Shown: one piece after another, positions 1 through 7,890 of the stretch
How the letters are laid out: each line of letters begins with the position of its first letter
Position numbering within the stretch: position 1 is the first letter of the stretch
Translations under genes and position numbers: made by a program
Notes under the pieces: generated by a model
The model's database searches: none
Seen by the model: the letters and a program-made list of their open reading frames with translations, nothing else
Told to the model about the DNA's origin: nothing
Source: Cryptosporangium arvum DSM 44712
Lineage (GTDB): Bacteria > Actinomycetota > Actinomycetes > Mycobacteriales > Cryptosporangiaceae
DNA: 64,000 nucleotides
NCBI RefSeq assembly: GCF_000585375.1
Contig: NZ_KK073874.1
Span: forward strand, 744,001-808,000
Reading direction: 5' to 3'

Positions 1-1044
1 GTCGCCGGCCTTCCCCACCGCCACCGCGTGGTTCAGCCGGACGACCGGCGAGGGGCGCACGTAGGCCAGCACCTCGTACAACGCCCCGATCCGGGGCCAG
101 TCGGTGTCGGTGGCACGCAGGGCCCGCGCGTGGCACGCCGCGATCGCCGCCTGCAGCGTGTACGCCCCACCGCCGAGCGACTCGGCCCGCTCCAGGGCGG
201 CCAGCCCCCGGCGGATCAGCAGCCGGTCCCAGCGACGCCGGTCCTGGTCGTCGAGGAGCACCGGACGCCCGGCCGCGTCGATCCGCGCCGGGAGCCGGGA
301 GGCCTGCAGCTCCATCAGCGCGACCAGCCCGTGCACCTCCGGCTCGTCGGGCAGCAGTCCGGCGAGTACCCGGCCCAGGCGCATCGCCTCCCGGCACAGC
401 GCCGGACGGGTCCAGTCGGAGCCGCTCCTCGCCGCGTAGCCCTCATTGAACACCAGGTAGAGGACGCCGAGGACGGCGCCGAGCCGTTCGGCGGTCTCGG
501 CCGGCGTCGGCATCGAGAACTCGACGCCGGCCGCGCTCAACGTCCGCTTCGCCCGCACGATCCGCTGGGCCGCGGTGGCCTCCGGGATCAGGAACGCCCG
601 CGCGATCTCGTCCGTGCTCAACCCACCGAGCAGGCGCAGCGTCAACGCGACCTTGCCCTCGGTGGAGAGCACCGGGTGCGCGGCGGTGAACATCAGCCGC
701 AGGAGGTCGTCGCCGATGTGGTCGTCGAGGTCGTCGACCAGGTCGTCGGTCCGGTCCCGCTCCGCCACGACGTCGGCGCCGAGCACCGCGAGTTTCTCCG
801 CGTACCGCTGCCGCCGGCGCAGCACGTCGATCGCGCGGTGTTTCGCGGTGGCCCGCAGCCACGGGCCGGGCGCATCCGGAACACCGTCGCGCGGCCACTG
901 TTCGAGCGCGATGACGAGCGTGTCCTGCGCGAGCTCCTCGGCCAGCCCGACGTCGCGGACCAGCCGGGCGATCCCGGCCACGACGCGGGCACCCTCGATG
1001 CGCCAGACGGCATCGAGGGTGCGGCGCACGTGGTCGTCGGTCAC
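1..1044 (-). CDS. ECF-type RNA polymerase sigma factor with DUF6596 region (C-terminus off window)
   Basis: The gene enters the window near its C-terminus and reads leftward from a GTG start. The translation has sigma-70 region 2 (GLAEELAQDTLVIALEQWP, then RATAKHRAIDVLRRR) and region 4 (LGGLSTDEIARAFLIPEATAAQRIVRAKRTL), followed by the DUF6596 extension (LGVLYLVFNEGY). This architecture is the YCII-associated ECF group (ECF42-like), usually about 400 residues; about 348 are visible, so some 60 are missing beyond position 1. The GTG start overlaps the stop of the upstream YCII gene by 4 bp (GTGA), so the two are translationally coupled. The gene presumably encodes a specialised transcription initiation factor; no anti-sigma factor is nearby, and in this group the C-terminal extension and the YCII protein are thought to be regulatory. 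Confidence 0.9.
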   Translation of the reverse strand, partial: MTDDHVRRTLDAVWRIEGARVVAGIARLVRDVGLAEELAQDTLVIALEQWPRDGVPDAPGPWLRATAKHRAIDVLRRRQRYAEKLAVLGADVVAERDRTDDLVDDLDDHIGDDLLRLMFTAAHPVLSTEGKVALTLRLLGGLSTDEIARAFLIPEATAAQRIVRAKRTLSAAGVEFSMPTPAETAERLGAVLGVLYLVFNEGYAARSGSDWTRPALCREAMRLGRVLAGLLPDEPEVHGLVALMELQASRLPARIDAAGRPVLLDDQDRRRWDRLLIRRGLAALERAESLGGGAYTLQAAIAACHARALRATDTDWPRIGALYEVLAYVRPSPVVRLNHAVAVGKAGD

Positions 1045-1409
1045 GGGGCGGGGAAGTCCTCCGGGCCGAACAGCTTCAGGACGTCGACGTCACCCTCCCA
1101 GCCGGGCCAGAGGTCGCGGTGGACCTTGAGGAAGCGCGACGCCCACTCCACCGCTTCCTCCTTCGCGTTGACCTCGTAGATCGCGTAGCTGATGACCTCC
1201 TTGGACTCCGCGAACGGACCGTCGGTGGTGGTCAGTTCCCCGGCGCTGAGCGACACCCGGGCGCCGGCGGAGCTCGGGGCGAGCCCGGAGTTCTCCAGCA
1301 GGGAGCCGGACTTCGTGGCCTCCTCGCCGAGAGCCATGATCGCGGCCATCAGCTCCGGCGGGGGAGGGGTCGTGGAGTGGGTACCGCGGAGCAGGGTCAG
1401 ATAGCGCAT
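1041..1409 (-). CDS. YCII-related (DGPF) domain protein
   Basis: This small cytoplasmic protein of 122 residues starts MRYLTLLRG and carries the DGPF signature (TTDGPFAESKEVISYAIYEV), the hallmark of YCII-like proteins encoded next to ECF42-type sigma factors. The longer open frame upstream is a shadow of the neighbouring membrane gene; the ATG was chosen because the family begins with M-(K/R)-Y-(L/M). It overlaps the end of the DUF998 gene by 13 bp and the sigma gene start by 4 bp, giving a three-gene operon. The biochemical role of these DGPF proteins is unsettled; partnership with the sigma factor is inferred from conserved context. Confidence 0.9.
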   Translation of the reverse strand: MRYLTLLRGTHSTTPPPPELMAAIMALGEEATKSGSLLENSGLAPSSAGARVSLSAGELTTTDGPFAESKEVISYAIYEVNAKEEAVEWASRFLKVHRDLWPGWEGDVDVLKLFGPEDFPAP

Positions 1410-1954
1410 CGGATTTCCTTCCAGAAGAGGATCGAGAGCCAGGCGGACGCGAGGATCACGGCGGCGGTGAACGCGAGCAGCGCCCAGCCCGCGCCGCCGG
1501 TGGCGGCCATCGCGACGAACGTGACGCCGAACAGGGCGCCGGTGAAGCGGGAAATGGCCCCGCGGACCAGGAAACAGGCGGCTACCAGCCCGATGAAGCC
1601 GATGCCGCCGCAGACGAAGTGCAGGATGCCGTGCGTGGTGACCTCGACGGTCTCGGGGGTGCCCACCGGGAAGCCCCGCCCGGGGTCGGCGGTGAAGATC
1701 CCGGCTCCGATCAGGCCCGCGCCGTACAGCGCGATCCCGGTCCGCACCCACCGGACCCGTAGCCCGAGCGCGCCCAGCACGGTCAGCGCTCCGGAGAGCA
1801 CCAGGTTCGCGCGGTGGATCCAGCCGAGGTCACCGTTGGCGAGCTGGCTCCAGGCGTGCCGCGTCGGGTCGAATCCGTCCCGGGTCGCGGCCTCGATCAG
1901 CGAGACCCCGACGTAGAGCGGGCCGGCCGCGAGTCCGGCGTACCCCAGCTTCAT
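1397..1954 (-). CDS. DUF998 family integral membrane protein
   Basis: The 185-residue protein has six hydrophobic segments separated by short loops, starting MKLGYAGLAAGPLYVGVSL and ending near AWLSILFWKEI. The loop after the first helix (DPTRHAWSQLANGDLGW) and the HFVCGGIGFIG stretch are typical of DUF998 proteins, whose function is unknown. An AAGGGA Shine-Dalgarno-like sequence lies just ahead of the ATG. It is the promoter-proximal gene of the DUF998/YCII/sigma operon. Such DUF998 genes often sit beside this sigma group, so it may be regulated by or signal to it; that is inference. Confidence 0.85.
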   Translation of the reverse strand: MKLGYAGLAAGPLYVGVSLIEAATRDGFDPTRHAWSQLANGDLGWIHRANLVLSGALTVLGALGLRVRWVRTGIALYGAGLIGAGIFTADPGRGFPVGTPETVEVTTHGILHFVCGGIGFIGLVAACFLVRGAISRFTGALFGVTFVAMAATGGAGWALLAFTAAVILASAWLSILFWKEIRCAI

Positions 1955-2046
1955 GCGTGTCCCTTCGAGAGGGGGCCGGTTGGCGGCCCTTCACTCTGTC
2001 TCTCGAACGGGGCGGCACCGGATCGACACGGCCGGGCGAATTTCTT

Positions 2047-2655
2047 TCAGAGCCGGACGACGCGGTCGGCGTGCGCTCGCGTCGACGCGATCAGATCGGC
2101 GTTGCGCTGGTCGGTGCCGTGGCTCCAGGCCCGCGCGGCCGCGGGCTCCTTACCGAACGCGATGTGCCGTGCGACCAGGCGTTCCAGCCGCACGTCCTCG
2201 TCCACCTCGAGATACCAGACCTCGTCGAGCAGCCCGCGCACGGCGGCCCACGGCCCCTCGTCGACCAGGAGGTAGTTGCCTTCGGTCACCACCAGCGGAA
2301 CGTCCGCGGGCACCGGGAGCGAACACGCGATCGGCTCCTCGATCTCACGCGCGAAGTACGGCGCGTACACGAGTTCGTCGGCCGGGTCGCGGAGCCGGCG
2401 CAGCAGTGCCGCGAACCCGGCGGCGTCGAACGTGTCGACGGCGCCCTTGCGATCGCGCCGCCCCAGCCGGATCAGCTCGGCGTTGGCCAGGTGGAACCCG
2501 TCCATCGGCACCAGCACCGCCCGGGGCCCCAACGCGGCGACGAGCTCCGCGGCGAGCGTCGACTTGCCCGCTCCCGGCGCCCCGGTGAGGCCGAGGACGC
2601 GCCGCGGGCCGGCGGCCAGCTCCCGCGCCCGGTCGATCAGATCGGAAGGGATCAC
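2047..2655 (-). CDS. P-loop nucleoside/nucleotide kinase family protein
   Basis: A 202-residue cytoplasmic kinase with a Walker A motif GAPGAGKS at about residues 25-32, followed by a conserved PMDGFHL segment and a Walker B-like LVVTEGNYLLV. This pattern belongs to the uridine kinase/pantothenate kinase-like superfamily (often annotated nucleoside/nucleotide kinase or fructose transport kinase FrcK). The GTG start was chosen because it overlaps the stop of the upstream PfkB gene as GTGA; the longer frame adds residues without homology. Coupling to a ribokinase-type gene suggests a small sugar or nucleoside phosphorylation unit. The substrate cannot be told from sequence. Confidence 0.88.
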   Translation of the reverse strand: MIPSDLIDRARELAAGPRRVLGLTGAPGAGKSTLAAELVAALGPRAVLVPMDGFHLANAELIRLGRRDRKGAVDTFDAAGFAALLRRLRDPADELVYAPYFAREIEEPIACSLPVPADVPLVVTEGNYLLVDEGPWAAVRGLLDEVWYLEVDEDVRLERLVARHIAFGKEPAAARAWSHGTDQRNADLIASTRAHADRVVRL

Positions 2656-3464
2656 AGTTGCTCCAACCACGCGCGCGGCCCGGCGACCGAACACCGCAAC
2701 GCGGCGATCCGGGCTCCGTGCTCCAGCGCTTCTTCGAACGACGCGCCGCGGGTCAGCGCGTACGCGAACGCGCCGTGGAACGCGTCACCGGCGCCCAGGG
2801 TGTCACGCACGTCGACCGACGGTACCGGTATCCGCCCGGAACGTCCCTCCGACCACCAGGACACCGGATCCGGTCCCCTGGTCACGGCCACGTGCGTCAC
2901 GTCCAGCGACTCGGCGTCCGGAAAAACCGCCGAACACACCGCGTAGTCGACGTGGGGCAGCAGCTCGGTCAGCACCGGCTTCCAGCTCCCCCCGTCGAGC
3001 ACGACGGTCGAACCCGCGCGGGCGGCCGCGAGCGCGAGGCGGGGATGGTGCCCGTCGACGAGCACGACGTCGGCGGCCGCGACGAGTGCGGGCAGGCCGG
3101 CCGGCGGCTCCGCCGGGTTCGCCGCCCAGTGCGCCCCCGCGTTCACCGACGACACCTGCCGGTCACCGGTCGCGTCGATCACCTGGATCGCCGAGACCGG
3201 AGGTGGAGCCGTCACGTCGGGGGCCGCGTCGACCACGGTCACGCCGTGCTGGGCGAGTTCGTCCGCGGCGTACCGGGCCAGGGGATGGCCGCCGAGCGCT
3301 GTGACGAGCGTCGCGTGGCCGCCAAGGCGGGCAAATGTGACGGCTGCGTTTGCGGCGGGGCCGCCCGCGGAGATCTCTTGACCGAGGGCGGTCACCTTCT
3401 CGTTCGGCCCGACCAGCCGTTCCAACCGGTGGACCACATCGACCGTGGCGATCCCGACGAACAC
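2652..3464 (-). CDS. PfkB family carbohydrate/nucleoside kinase
   Basis: A ribokinase-fold protein of about 270 residues. The N-terminal GIATVD strand, the ISAGGPAANAAVTFARLG signature and the C-terminal DTLGAGDAFHGAF motif (anion hole GAGD with the catalytic Asp) are all intact, so ATP-dependent phosphorylation of a sugar or nucleoside hydroxyl is expected. The start is either the GTG used here (VFVGIATVD) or one four codons upstream; neither has a strong ribosome site. The region upstream that stays open to 4463 is antisense to the permease and is not part of the gene. It is divergent from the permease and translationally coupled to the P-loop kinase. Confidence 0.88.
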   Translation of the reverse strand: MFVGIATVDVVHRLERLVGPNEKVTALGQEISAGGPAANAAVTFARLGGHATLVTALGGHPLARYAADELAQHGVTVVDAAPDVTAPPPVSAIQVIDATGDRQVSSVNAGAHWAANPAEPPAGLPALVAAADVVLVDGHHPRLALAAARAGSTVVLDGGSWKPVLTELLPHVDYAVCSAVFPDAESLDVTHVAVTRGPDPVSWWSEGRSGRIPVPSVDVRDTLGAGDAFHGAFAYALTRGASFEEALEHGARIAALRCSVAGPRAWLEQL

Positions 3465-3488
3465 CCCACGTGACACAAAAGGAAGACT

Positions 3489-4667
3489 ATGGTCTCGGAT
3501 TCGTCGGTGCGTCGTCGTTGGCTGGAACCGCTCGACTGGGTGGGGCTCGGCCTCTTCGCGCTCGGGCTGATCGGGCTGGTCACCGGTCTGGTGCCGCTGC
3601 GCGACGCGGAGGGCACGATGCACCGCGTCGTGCCGCTGCTGTTGTTTCTCGGCACGGTGATCGTGCTCGCCGAGCTCACCGCGCGGGCCGAGGTGTTCGA
3701 CGTCGTCGCGAGCTGGTTGGCGCGTCTGGGCCGAGGGCGCTACCCGGTGCTGTTCGCGCTCTGCGTGGGGTTCGCGACGCTCGTGACCGCGATCCTCAAC
3801 CTCGACACGACCGCGGTGCTGCTGACCCCGGTGATGCTCGCGCTGGCGACGCGTCTGGAGGTGGCGCCACTGCCGTTCGCGATGACGACGGTCTGGCTCG
3901 CCAACACCGCGAGCCTCCTGCTCCCGGTCTCGAACCTGACGAACCTGCTCGCCGCCGACCGGGTCGGGCTGTCCCCGGTCGGGTTCGCGCTGCGGATGGC
4001 GCTGCCGGAACTGGCGTCGGTGCTCGCCACGGCCGCCTGCCTCTGGCTGCTGTATTGGCGACGCCGGTCGAGCGAGCGTTACGTCGTTCCGGAGAGGCAC
4101 CGGCCGCCGGACCGCAGGCTGACCGCGATCGCGGCGGCGGCGTGCGTGCTGTTCGTCGTGCTCGTGCTGGTGGGAGTGCCGCTGGAGGCGGCGGCGCCGG
4201 TGTGCGCGGTGGTCGTCGTGGTGGCGTTCGCGGTCCGTGACCGGGACGCCCTGCGGTGGTCGCTGGTGCCGTGGCGGTTGCTGGTGCTGGTCACCGGGCT
4301 GTTCCTGGTGATGGACGCGATCGGCCGGCTGGGGCTCTCCGACCTGCTGCGCACGGTGCTCGGCGACGACCCGGGGCTGGGCCGGGTGGCCGCGGTCGGC
4401 GCGGTGCTGGCGAACGTCGTGAACAACCTGCCGGCGTACGTGGCGGTGGAGGCCGCGGTGCACCCCGATGCGCTGCTCGGCCTGCTCGTCGGGGTGAACG
4501 TCGGGCCGATCGTCGCGCCCTGGGCCTCGGTGGCGACGCTGCTCTGGTACGAGCGGTGCCGCTCGGCCGGGGTGCCGATCTCGTGGTGGCGCTTCGCGGC
4601 CACCGGCCTGGTGACCGCGGTGGTGGCGCTGACGGCCGCGGTCGGCGCGCTAGCGCTCGTCCACTAG
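3489..4667 (+). CDS. ArsB/SLC13-type ion transporter (permease)
   Basis: This 392-residue polytopic membrane protein has roughly ten hydrophobic helices. The first half holds the repeat-like motif LNLDTTAVLLTPV followed by ANTASLLLPVSNLTNLL; the second half holds AVLANVVNNLPAYV. Paired NxxTTA/NNLPAY elements mark the ion transporter superfamily (ArsB arsenite efflux, SLC13, NhaD). An AAAAGGAAG ribosome site precedes the ATG. No ArsR, ArsC or other arsenic gene is nearby, so arsenite export is only one option; carboxylate or cation transport are others. It converges on the monooxygenase gene, overlapping its 3' end by 18 bp. Confidence 0.88.
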   Translation: MVSDSSVRRRWLEPLDWVGLGLFALGLIGLVTGLVPLRDAEGTMHRVVPLLLFLGTVIVLAELTARAEVFDVVASWLARLGRGRYPVLFALCVGFATLVTAILNLDTTAVLLTPVMLALATRLEVAPLPFAMTTVWLANTASLLLPVSNLTNLLAADRVGLSPVGFALRMALPELASVLATAACLWLLYWRRRSSERYVVPERHRPPDRRLTAIAAAACVLFVVLVLVGVPLEAAAPVCAVVVVVAFAVRDRDALRWSLVPWRLLVLVTGLFLVMDAIGRLGLSDLLRTVLGDDPGLGRVAAVGAVLANVVNNLPAYVAVEAAVHPDALLGLLVGVNVGPIVAPWASVATLLWYERCRSAGVPISWWRFAATGLVTAVVALTAAVGALALVH

Positions 4668-5840
4668 CTTCTCCGGGCGCAGCCCGACGCCGATCAGGCG
4701 GGCCGGGATCACCTGCAGGGCCGGGAACCGGCGCAGCAGCCGCAGCGGGAGCGGAGCGGTCACCGGGCGACCCCCGGAGAGCACCGGGCGGATCACCGCG
4801 TTCTGCGCCAGCCGCTGGAACAGCTGCGTGCCGACGGTCGGGAGCGTACGACGCCGCTGCACCCGCGCGAGCACGGTGCTGGAGAGCCGTCGCTCGTTCA
4901 GCGGCGCGGCCAGGATGCGAGCCGCGGCGACCGCGTCCTGCACGGCCAGGTTGATGCCGACGCCGCCGATCGGCGACATCGCGTGCGCCGCGTCGCCGAT
5001 CAGCAGCGCACCGGGGACGTGCCAGCGTTCGAGCCGGTCGACGGTGACGGTCAGGATCCGGATCGGATCCCAGTCGGTGATCTCGTCCATGCGGTCGCCC
5101 AGGAACGGCGCGAGGTCGGTGATCGACGCTTTGAACGCCGCCAGCCCGTCGCGTTTGACCTGCTCGAACCCGTTCTTCGGGAACACGTACGCGGTCTGCC
5201 AGTAGTTGCCGCGGTCGATCGTGATCAGGATGCGGCCCTTGCGCACGTGGCCGATCAGCCCGTCGCCGTCGGAGTCGTGGCGCGACAGGCGGAACCAGGC
5301 GACGTCCATCGGCGCACCGAAGTCGCGCGAGCGCAGGCCGAGCGCCCGACGGACCGTCGAGTGCCTGCCGTCGGTGCCCACGGTGAGCCGGGCGCGGATC
5401 TCGCCCTGGGTGGTGCGGACGCCGGTGACGACGCCGTTCTCCCGGATGACGTCGGTGACCTCGCACGCACGCAACAGCGTGAACGTCGGGTAGTGGGACG
5501 CCGCGCGGGCGAGCATCTCGAGCAGGTCCCACTGCGGGACGAGCGCGATGTACGGGTGCGGGTTGGACAGCCGTGTGAGGTCCCCGACCGGCCAGACCCC
5601 GTCGGGCAGATCGAGCGCCAGGCGTTCGAGCGTGCGGTGCGGGAGCTCGTCGAACTCCTTGCTCAGGCCCAGCTCGGCGAGCAGGTCGAGGGTGGAGGGG
5701 TGCACGGTGTCGCCACGGAAGTCGCGCAGGAAGTCCTCGTGTTTCTCGCAGACCACCACGTCGACGCCCTGGCGGGCCAGGAGCAGGCCGAGCACGAGCC
5801 CCGCCGGTCCGCCGCCGACCACACAGACATCGGTGTCCAT
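4650..5840 (-). CDS. FAD-dependent aromatic-type monooxygenase (PHBH fold)
   Basis: A 396-residue single-component flavoprotein hydroxylase. It has the N-terminal dinucleotide motif GGGPAGLVLG (about residues 9-18), the DG motif VGTDGRHSTVR near residue 155 and the GD motif LIGDAAHAMSPIGGVGINLAVQDA near residue 280, the three signatures of class A flavin monooxygenases. It probably uses NAD(P)H and O2 to hydroxylate an aromatic or polyketide-like substrate. The downstream crotonases on the same strand may share transcription (44 bp gap). Its 3' end overlaps the convergent permease gene by 18 bp. Confidence 0.92.
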   Translation of the reverse strand: MDTDVCVVGGGPAGLVLGLLLARQGVDVVVCEKHEDFLRDFRGDTVHPSTLDLLAELGLSKEFDELPHRTLERLALDLPDGVWPVGDLTRLSNPHPYIALVPQWDLLEMLARAASHYPTFTLLRACEVTDVIRENGVVTGVRTTQGEIRARLTVGTDGRHSTVRRALGLRSRDFGAPMDVAWFRLSRHDSDGDGLIGHVRKGRILITIDRGNYWQTAYVFPKNGFEQVKRDGLAAFKASITDLAPFLGDRMDEITDWDPIRILTVTVDRLERWHVPGALLIGDAAHAMSPIGGVGINLAVQDAVAAARILAAPLNERRLSSTVLARVQRRRTLPTVGTQLFQRLAQNAVIRPVLSGGRPVTAPLPLRLLRRFPALQVIPARLIGVGLRPEKLVDER

Positions 5841-5884
5841 GTCGCGACCTCCTTCGAATTCATCGAATGATGAAATCGTACGCC

Positions 5885-6547
5885 TCAGAGCGGCGGTTGG
5901 CGGAGTGCGGTGAGCACCTCCGCGTAAATACCCGCCTTGATCGTGCCGACCGCGCCGGCCGGCTTGCCCGTCAGCGGCCGGGCGATCGTGAGCGCGGTGG
6001 CGAGCACCTCGCCCTCGTCGGCCACCGCGTCGACGATCCGGGCGGCGGCCGCGTCGACGCCGCCGTAGCGACGCCCGGTCGTCATCGCCTCGTGCGCGGT
6101 CTGCTTCTCCAGCCGGGACCGCACCAGCGCGGTCATCCCGGCCGTGAACGGCATGCCGAGGTCCACCTCGGGCAGGCAGAAGTAGCCGCGGTCGGCGCGC
6201 ATGACCCGGAAGTCGTGCGCGAGGGCGAGCATCGCTCCGCCGCCGAAGTTGTGGCCCTGGACCGCGGCCACTGTCGGGGCCGGGAACGCCAGGTAGCGGG
6301 CCAGCAGCGCCTGCACGGCCGAGATGTACTCGCTGAGCTCGTCCGCGTGCGTACCGAGCCAGTCCAGGTCGAGGCCGTTCGAGAAGAACTTCCCGGTGGC
6401 CGTCGTGACAAGTGCTTTCGGCCCGGCCGCCGCCTCCACCTCGTCGAGGGCGGTGTGCACCTCGGCGAGCCAGTCGGGGTGGAAGCGGTTCTCGGTGTCG
6501 CCGAGGTCCAGGACGAAGACTTCGCCGTCCTTCTGCAGCGTCGGCAT
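5885..6547 (-). CDS. crotonase family protein, likely enoyl-CoA delta-isomerase
   Basis: A 220-residue crotonase. The oxyanion-hole segment GHNFGGGAMLALAHDFRVM and the following LPEVDLGMPF fit the enoyl-CoA isomerase (ECI/PECI) branch, where the Glu in PEVDLG acts as base. The family shifts 3-enoyl-CoA to 2-enoyl-CoA so that unsaturated fatty acids can enter beta-oxidation. Its ATG overlaps the stop of the upstream crotonase by one base (TGATG), so the two are translated together. Hydratase activity cannot be excluded. The protein is shorter than a typical hydratase (about 260) but normal for this branch. Confidence 0.88.
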   Translation of the reverse strand: MPTLQKDGEVFVLDLGDTENRFHPDWLAEVHTALDEVEAAAGPKALVTTATGKFFSNGLDLDWLGTHADELSEYISAVQALLARYLAFPAPTVAAVQGHNFGGGAMLALAHDFRVMRADRGYFCLPEVDLGMPFTAGMTALVRSRLEKQTAHEAMTTGRRYGGVDAAAARIVDAVADEGEVLATALTIARPLTGKPAGAVGTIKAGIYAEVLTALRQPPL

Positions 6548-7410
6548 CAGCGGCCCTCGAACTTCGGCTCGCGGCGCTGCAGGAACGCCGTCATCGCCTC
6601 GGTCAGGTCGTGCGACGGCAGGAACGCGGCGTTCCAGGTGGTCACGTAGCGCTGGGCGGCCGCGACCCGCTCGGCCCGGTTGACGTCCAGCACCTCCTTC
6701 ACGCCCTGCACGACCAGCGGCGGGTTCGCGGCGACCTCGTCGGCGAACGCGTGCGCGGCCCCGACGGGGTCGGCGGCGACCTCGTTGACCAGGCCGATCC
6801 GCTCGGCCTTGGCCGCATCGATGTCCCGGCCGGTGAACGCGAGTTCGCGCAGGTGGCCCTCGGAGAGGATGCCGGGGAGGCGGGCGAGGCTGCCCATGTC
6901 GGCCACGATCGCCATCCGCACCTCGCGGATGCTGAACTTGGCGTCGGTCCCGGCGTAGCGGACGTCGCACGCGGCCAGCAGGTCGATCCCCCCGCCGATG
7001 CACCACCCGCTCACCGCGGCGGCGACCGGCTTGCGGCAGTCGGCGACGGCGTCGAGTGCGGTCTGCATCTCCCGGATCTCGTGGAGGAAGCGGGTTCGGG
7101 CCCGCGCGAGGCCGCCGTCCTCCTGCAGCGTGCTGCCGGCGCCGGTAGCGAACGACGTCAGGTCGAGCCCGTAGCTGAAGTGGTGGCCGGAGCCGGTGAC
7201 CACGATCGCGCGGACGCTCTCGTCGGCGCCGAGCGCGCGGAACAACGTCGGGGTCTCGGACCAGAACGCCGGGCCCATCGCGTTGCCCTTGCCCGGGCCC
7301 AGCAATGTCACCCGGACGACGGCGCCGTGTTCGCCGTGCCGGGTGGCGGACAGTGCGGTCAGCTTCTCGTCGAACTCGTACGGTGTCGCCACGTCGGTGG
7401 GGCTGCTCAT
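6547..7410 (-). CDS. crotonase family protein, likely dienoyl-CoA isomerase (ECH1-like)
   Basis: A 287-residue crotonase with GWCIGGGIDLLAACDVRY followed by IREVRMAIVADMGSLARLP. The Glu of the REV and the Asp of the ADMG match the catalytic Glu/Asp pair of rat delta3,5-delta2,4-dienoyl-CoA isomerase (KEVDVG and AADVG), which hydratases lack. It therefore probably isomerises dienoyl-CoAs from odd-position double bonds. It is translationally coupled to the ECI-like gene, giving a two-gene set for unsaturated acyl-CoA processing. The long N-terminal extension before the first strand is usual for ECH1-type proteins. Confidence 0.9.
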   Translation of the reverse strand: MSSPTDVATPYEFDEKLTALSATRHGEHGAVVRVTLLGPGKGNAMGPAFWSETPTLFRALGADESVRAIVVTGSGHHFSYGLDLTSFATGAGSTLQEDGGLARARTRFLHEIREMQTALDAVADCRKPVAAAVSGWCIGGGIDLLAACDVRYAGTDAKFSIREVRMAIVADMGSLARLPGILSEGHLRELAFTGRDIDAAKAERIGLVNEVAADPVGAAHAFADEVAANPPLVVQGVKEVLDVNRAERVAAAQRYVTTWNAAFLPSHDLTEAMTAFLQRREPKFEGR

Positions 7411-7505
7411 CCATGCCTCCCGTGCTGATTTCTCACCATCATCGGGCCGGAAGGGGTGCTGGTTCCGGCCAGTACCAAGAGTGTGCCGGGCGCCACGTAC
7501 GACGA

Positions 7506-7529
7506 AGGCCCCGCGACGTCGCGGGGCCT
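7506..7529. terminator. perfect GC-rich palindrome, likely terminator
   Basis: The 12-bp arms AGGCCCCGCGAC and GTCGCGGGGCCT pair perfectly. It lies just downstream of the minus-strand small membrane gene and ahead of the crotonase operon, so it probably ends transcription of the former. There is no T-run, as is common for actinobacterial terminators. Confidence 0.6.
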
Positions 7530-7555
7530 CGGTGTGTCGGGGTAGGCGGAGCGCG

Positions 7556-7786
7556 TCAGTGCGCGGCGTGGTGCGGGGTGCGCGCCCGGGGCGTGTCGTC
7601 GGTGCTGCTGCGCTGCAGGGCGTCGGCGGTGCGGCGCAGGTCGCGGGTGGCGGCCCGGTGGCGGGCCCACTCGGTCAGCGGCGGGCGGGCGGCCCACACC
7701 GCGAGCGAGAGCACGATGGCGACACCGGCGGCGACGAGAACAGCCGTGTACACGGTGGCGGCGATGAGAAGGCCGTGGTCGATCAT
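7556..7786 (-). CDS. small single-pass membrane protein, unknown function
   Basis: A 76-residue product starting MIDHGLLIAATVYTAVLV, with one strong transmembrane helix (about residues 6-30) and a basic, Arg-rich cytoplasmic tail (TEWARHRAATRDLRRTADAL). The ATG is fixed by a GGAGGG ribosome site six bases upstream; the longer frame runs into the operator DNA. It is transcribed divergently from a TetR gene, with two TetR-type operators between, so it is probably part of that regulon together with the ABC exporter. No family was recognised. Confidence 0.75.
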   Translation of the reverse strand: MIDHGLLIAATVYTAVLVAAGVAIVLSLAVWAARPPLTEWARHRAATRDLRRTADALQRSSTDDTPRARTPHHAAH

Positions 7787-7805
7787 GTGAATCCCTCCGT
7801 GGAAC

Positions 7806-7823
7806 TTTCTACATCTGTAGAAA
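7806..7823. promoter_or_regulatory. TetR-type operator 1
   Basis: Perfect inverted repeat TTTCTACA-TC-TGTAGAAA, 20 bp upstream of the small membrane protein start. The same TCTACA...TGTAGA core recurs 40 bp away (centre to centre). Binding by the adjacent TetR protein is inferred from position and symmetry. Confidence 0.75.
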
Positions 7824-7847
7824 ACGTACGTCGGGTTCCCGGCATCG

Positions 7848-7861
7848 TCTACACCTGTAGA
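7848..7861. promoter_or_regulatory. TetR-type operator 2
   Basis: Perfect inverted repeat TCTACA-CC-TGTAGA ending 29 bp before the TetR GTG start. It shares arms and spacing with operator 1, so one dimeric repressor probably binds both and controls both divergent promoters. Confidence 0.75.
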
Positions 7862-7890
7862 AGTCGCGCCGGTCACAGTACGGTGGACCA

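Noticed and set aside
3465-4463. Extended N-terminus of the PfkB kinase
   Set aside because: The extension is antisense to the permease gene, His/Arg/Gln-rich and unlike any kinase.
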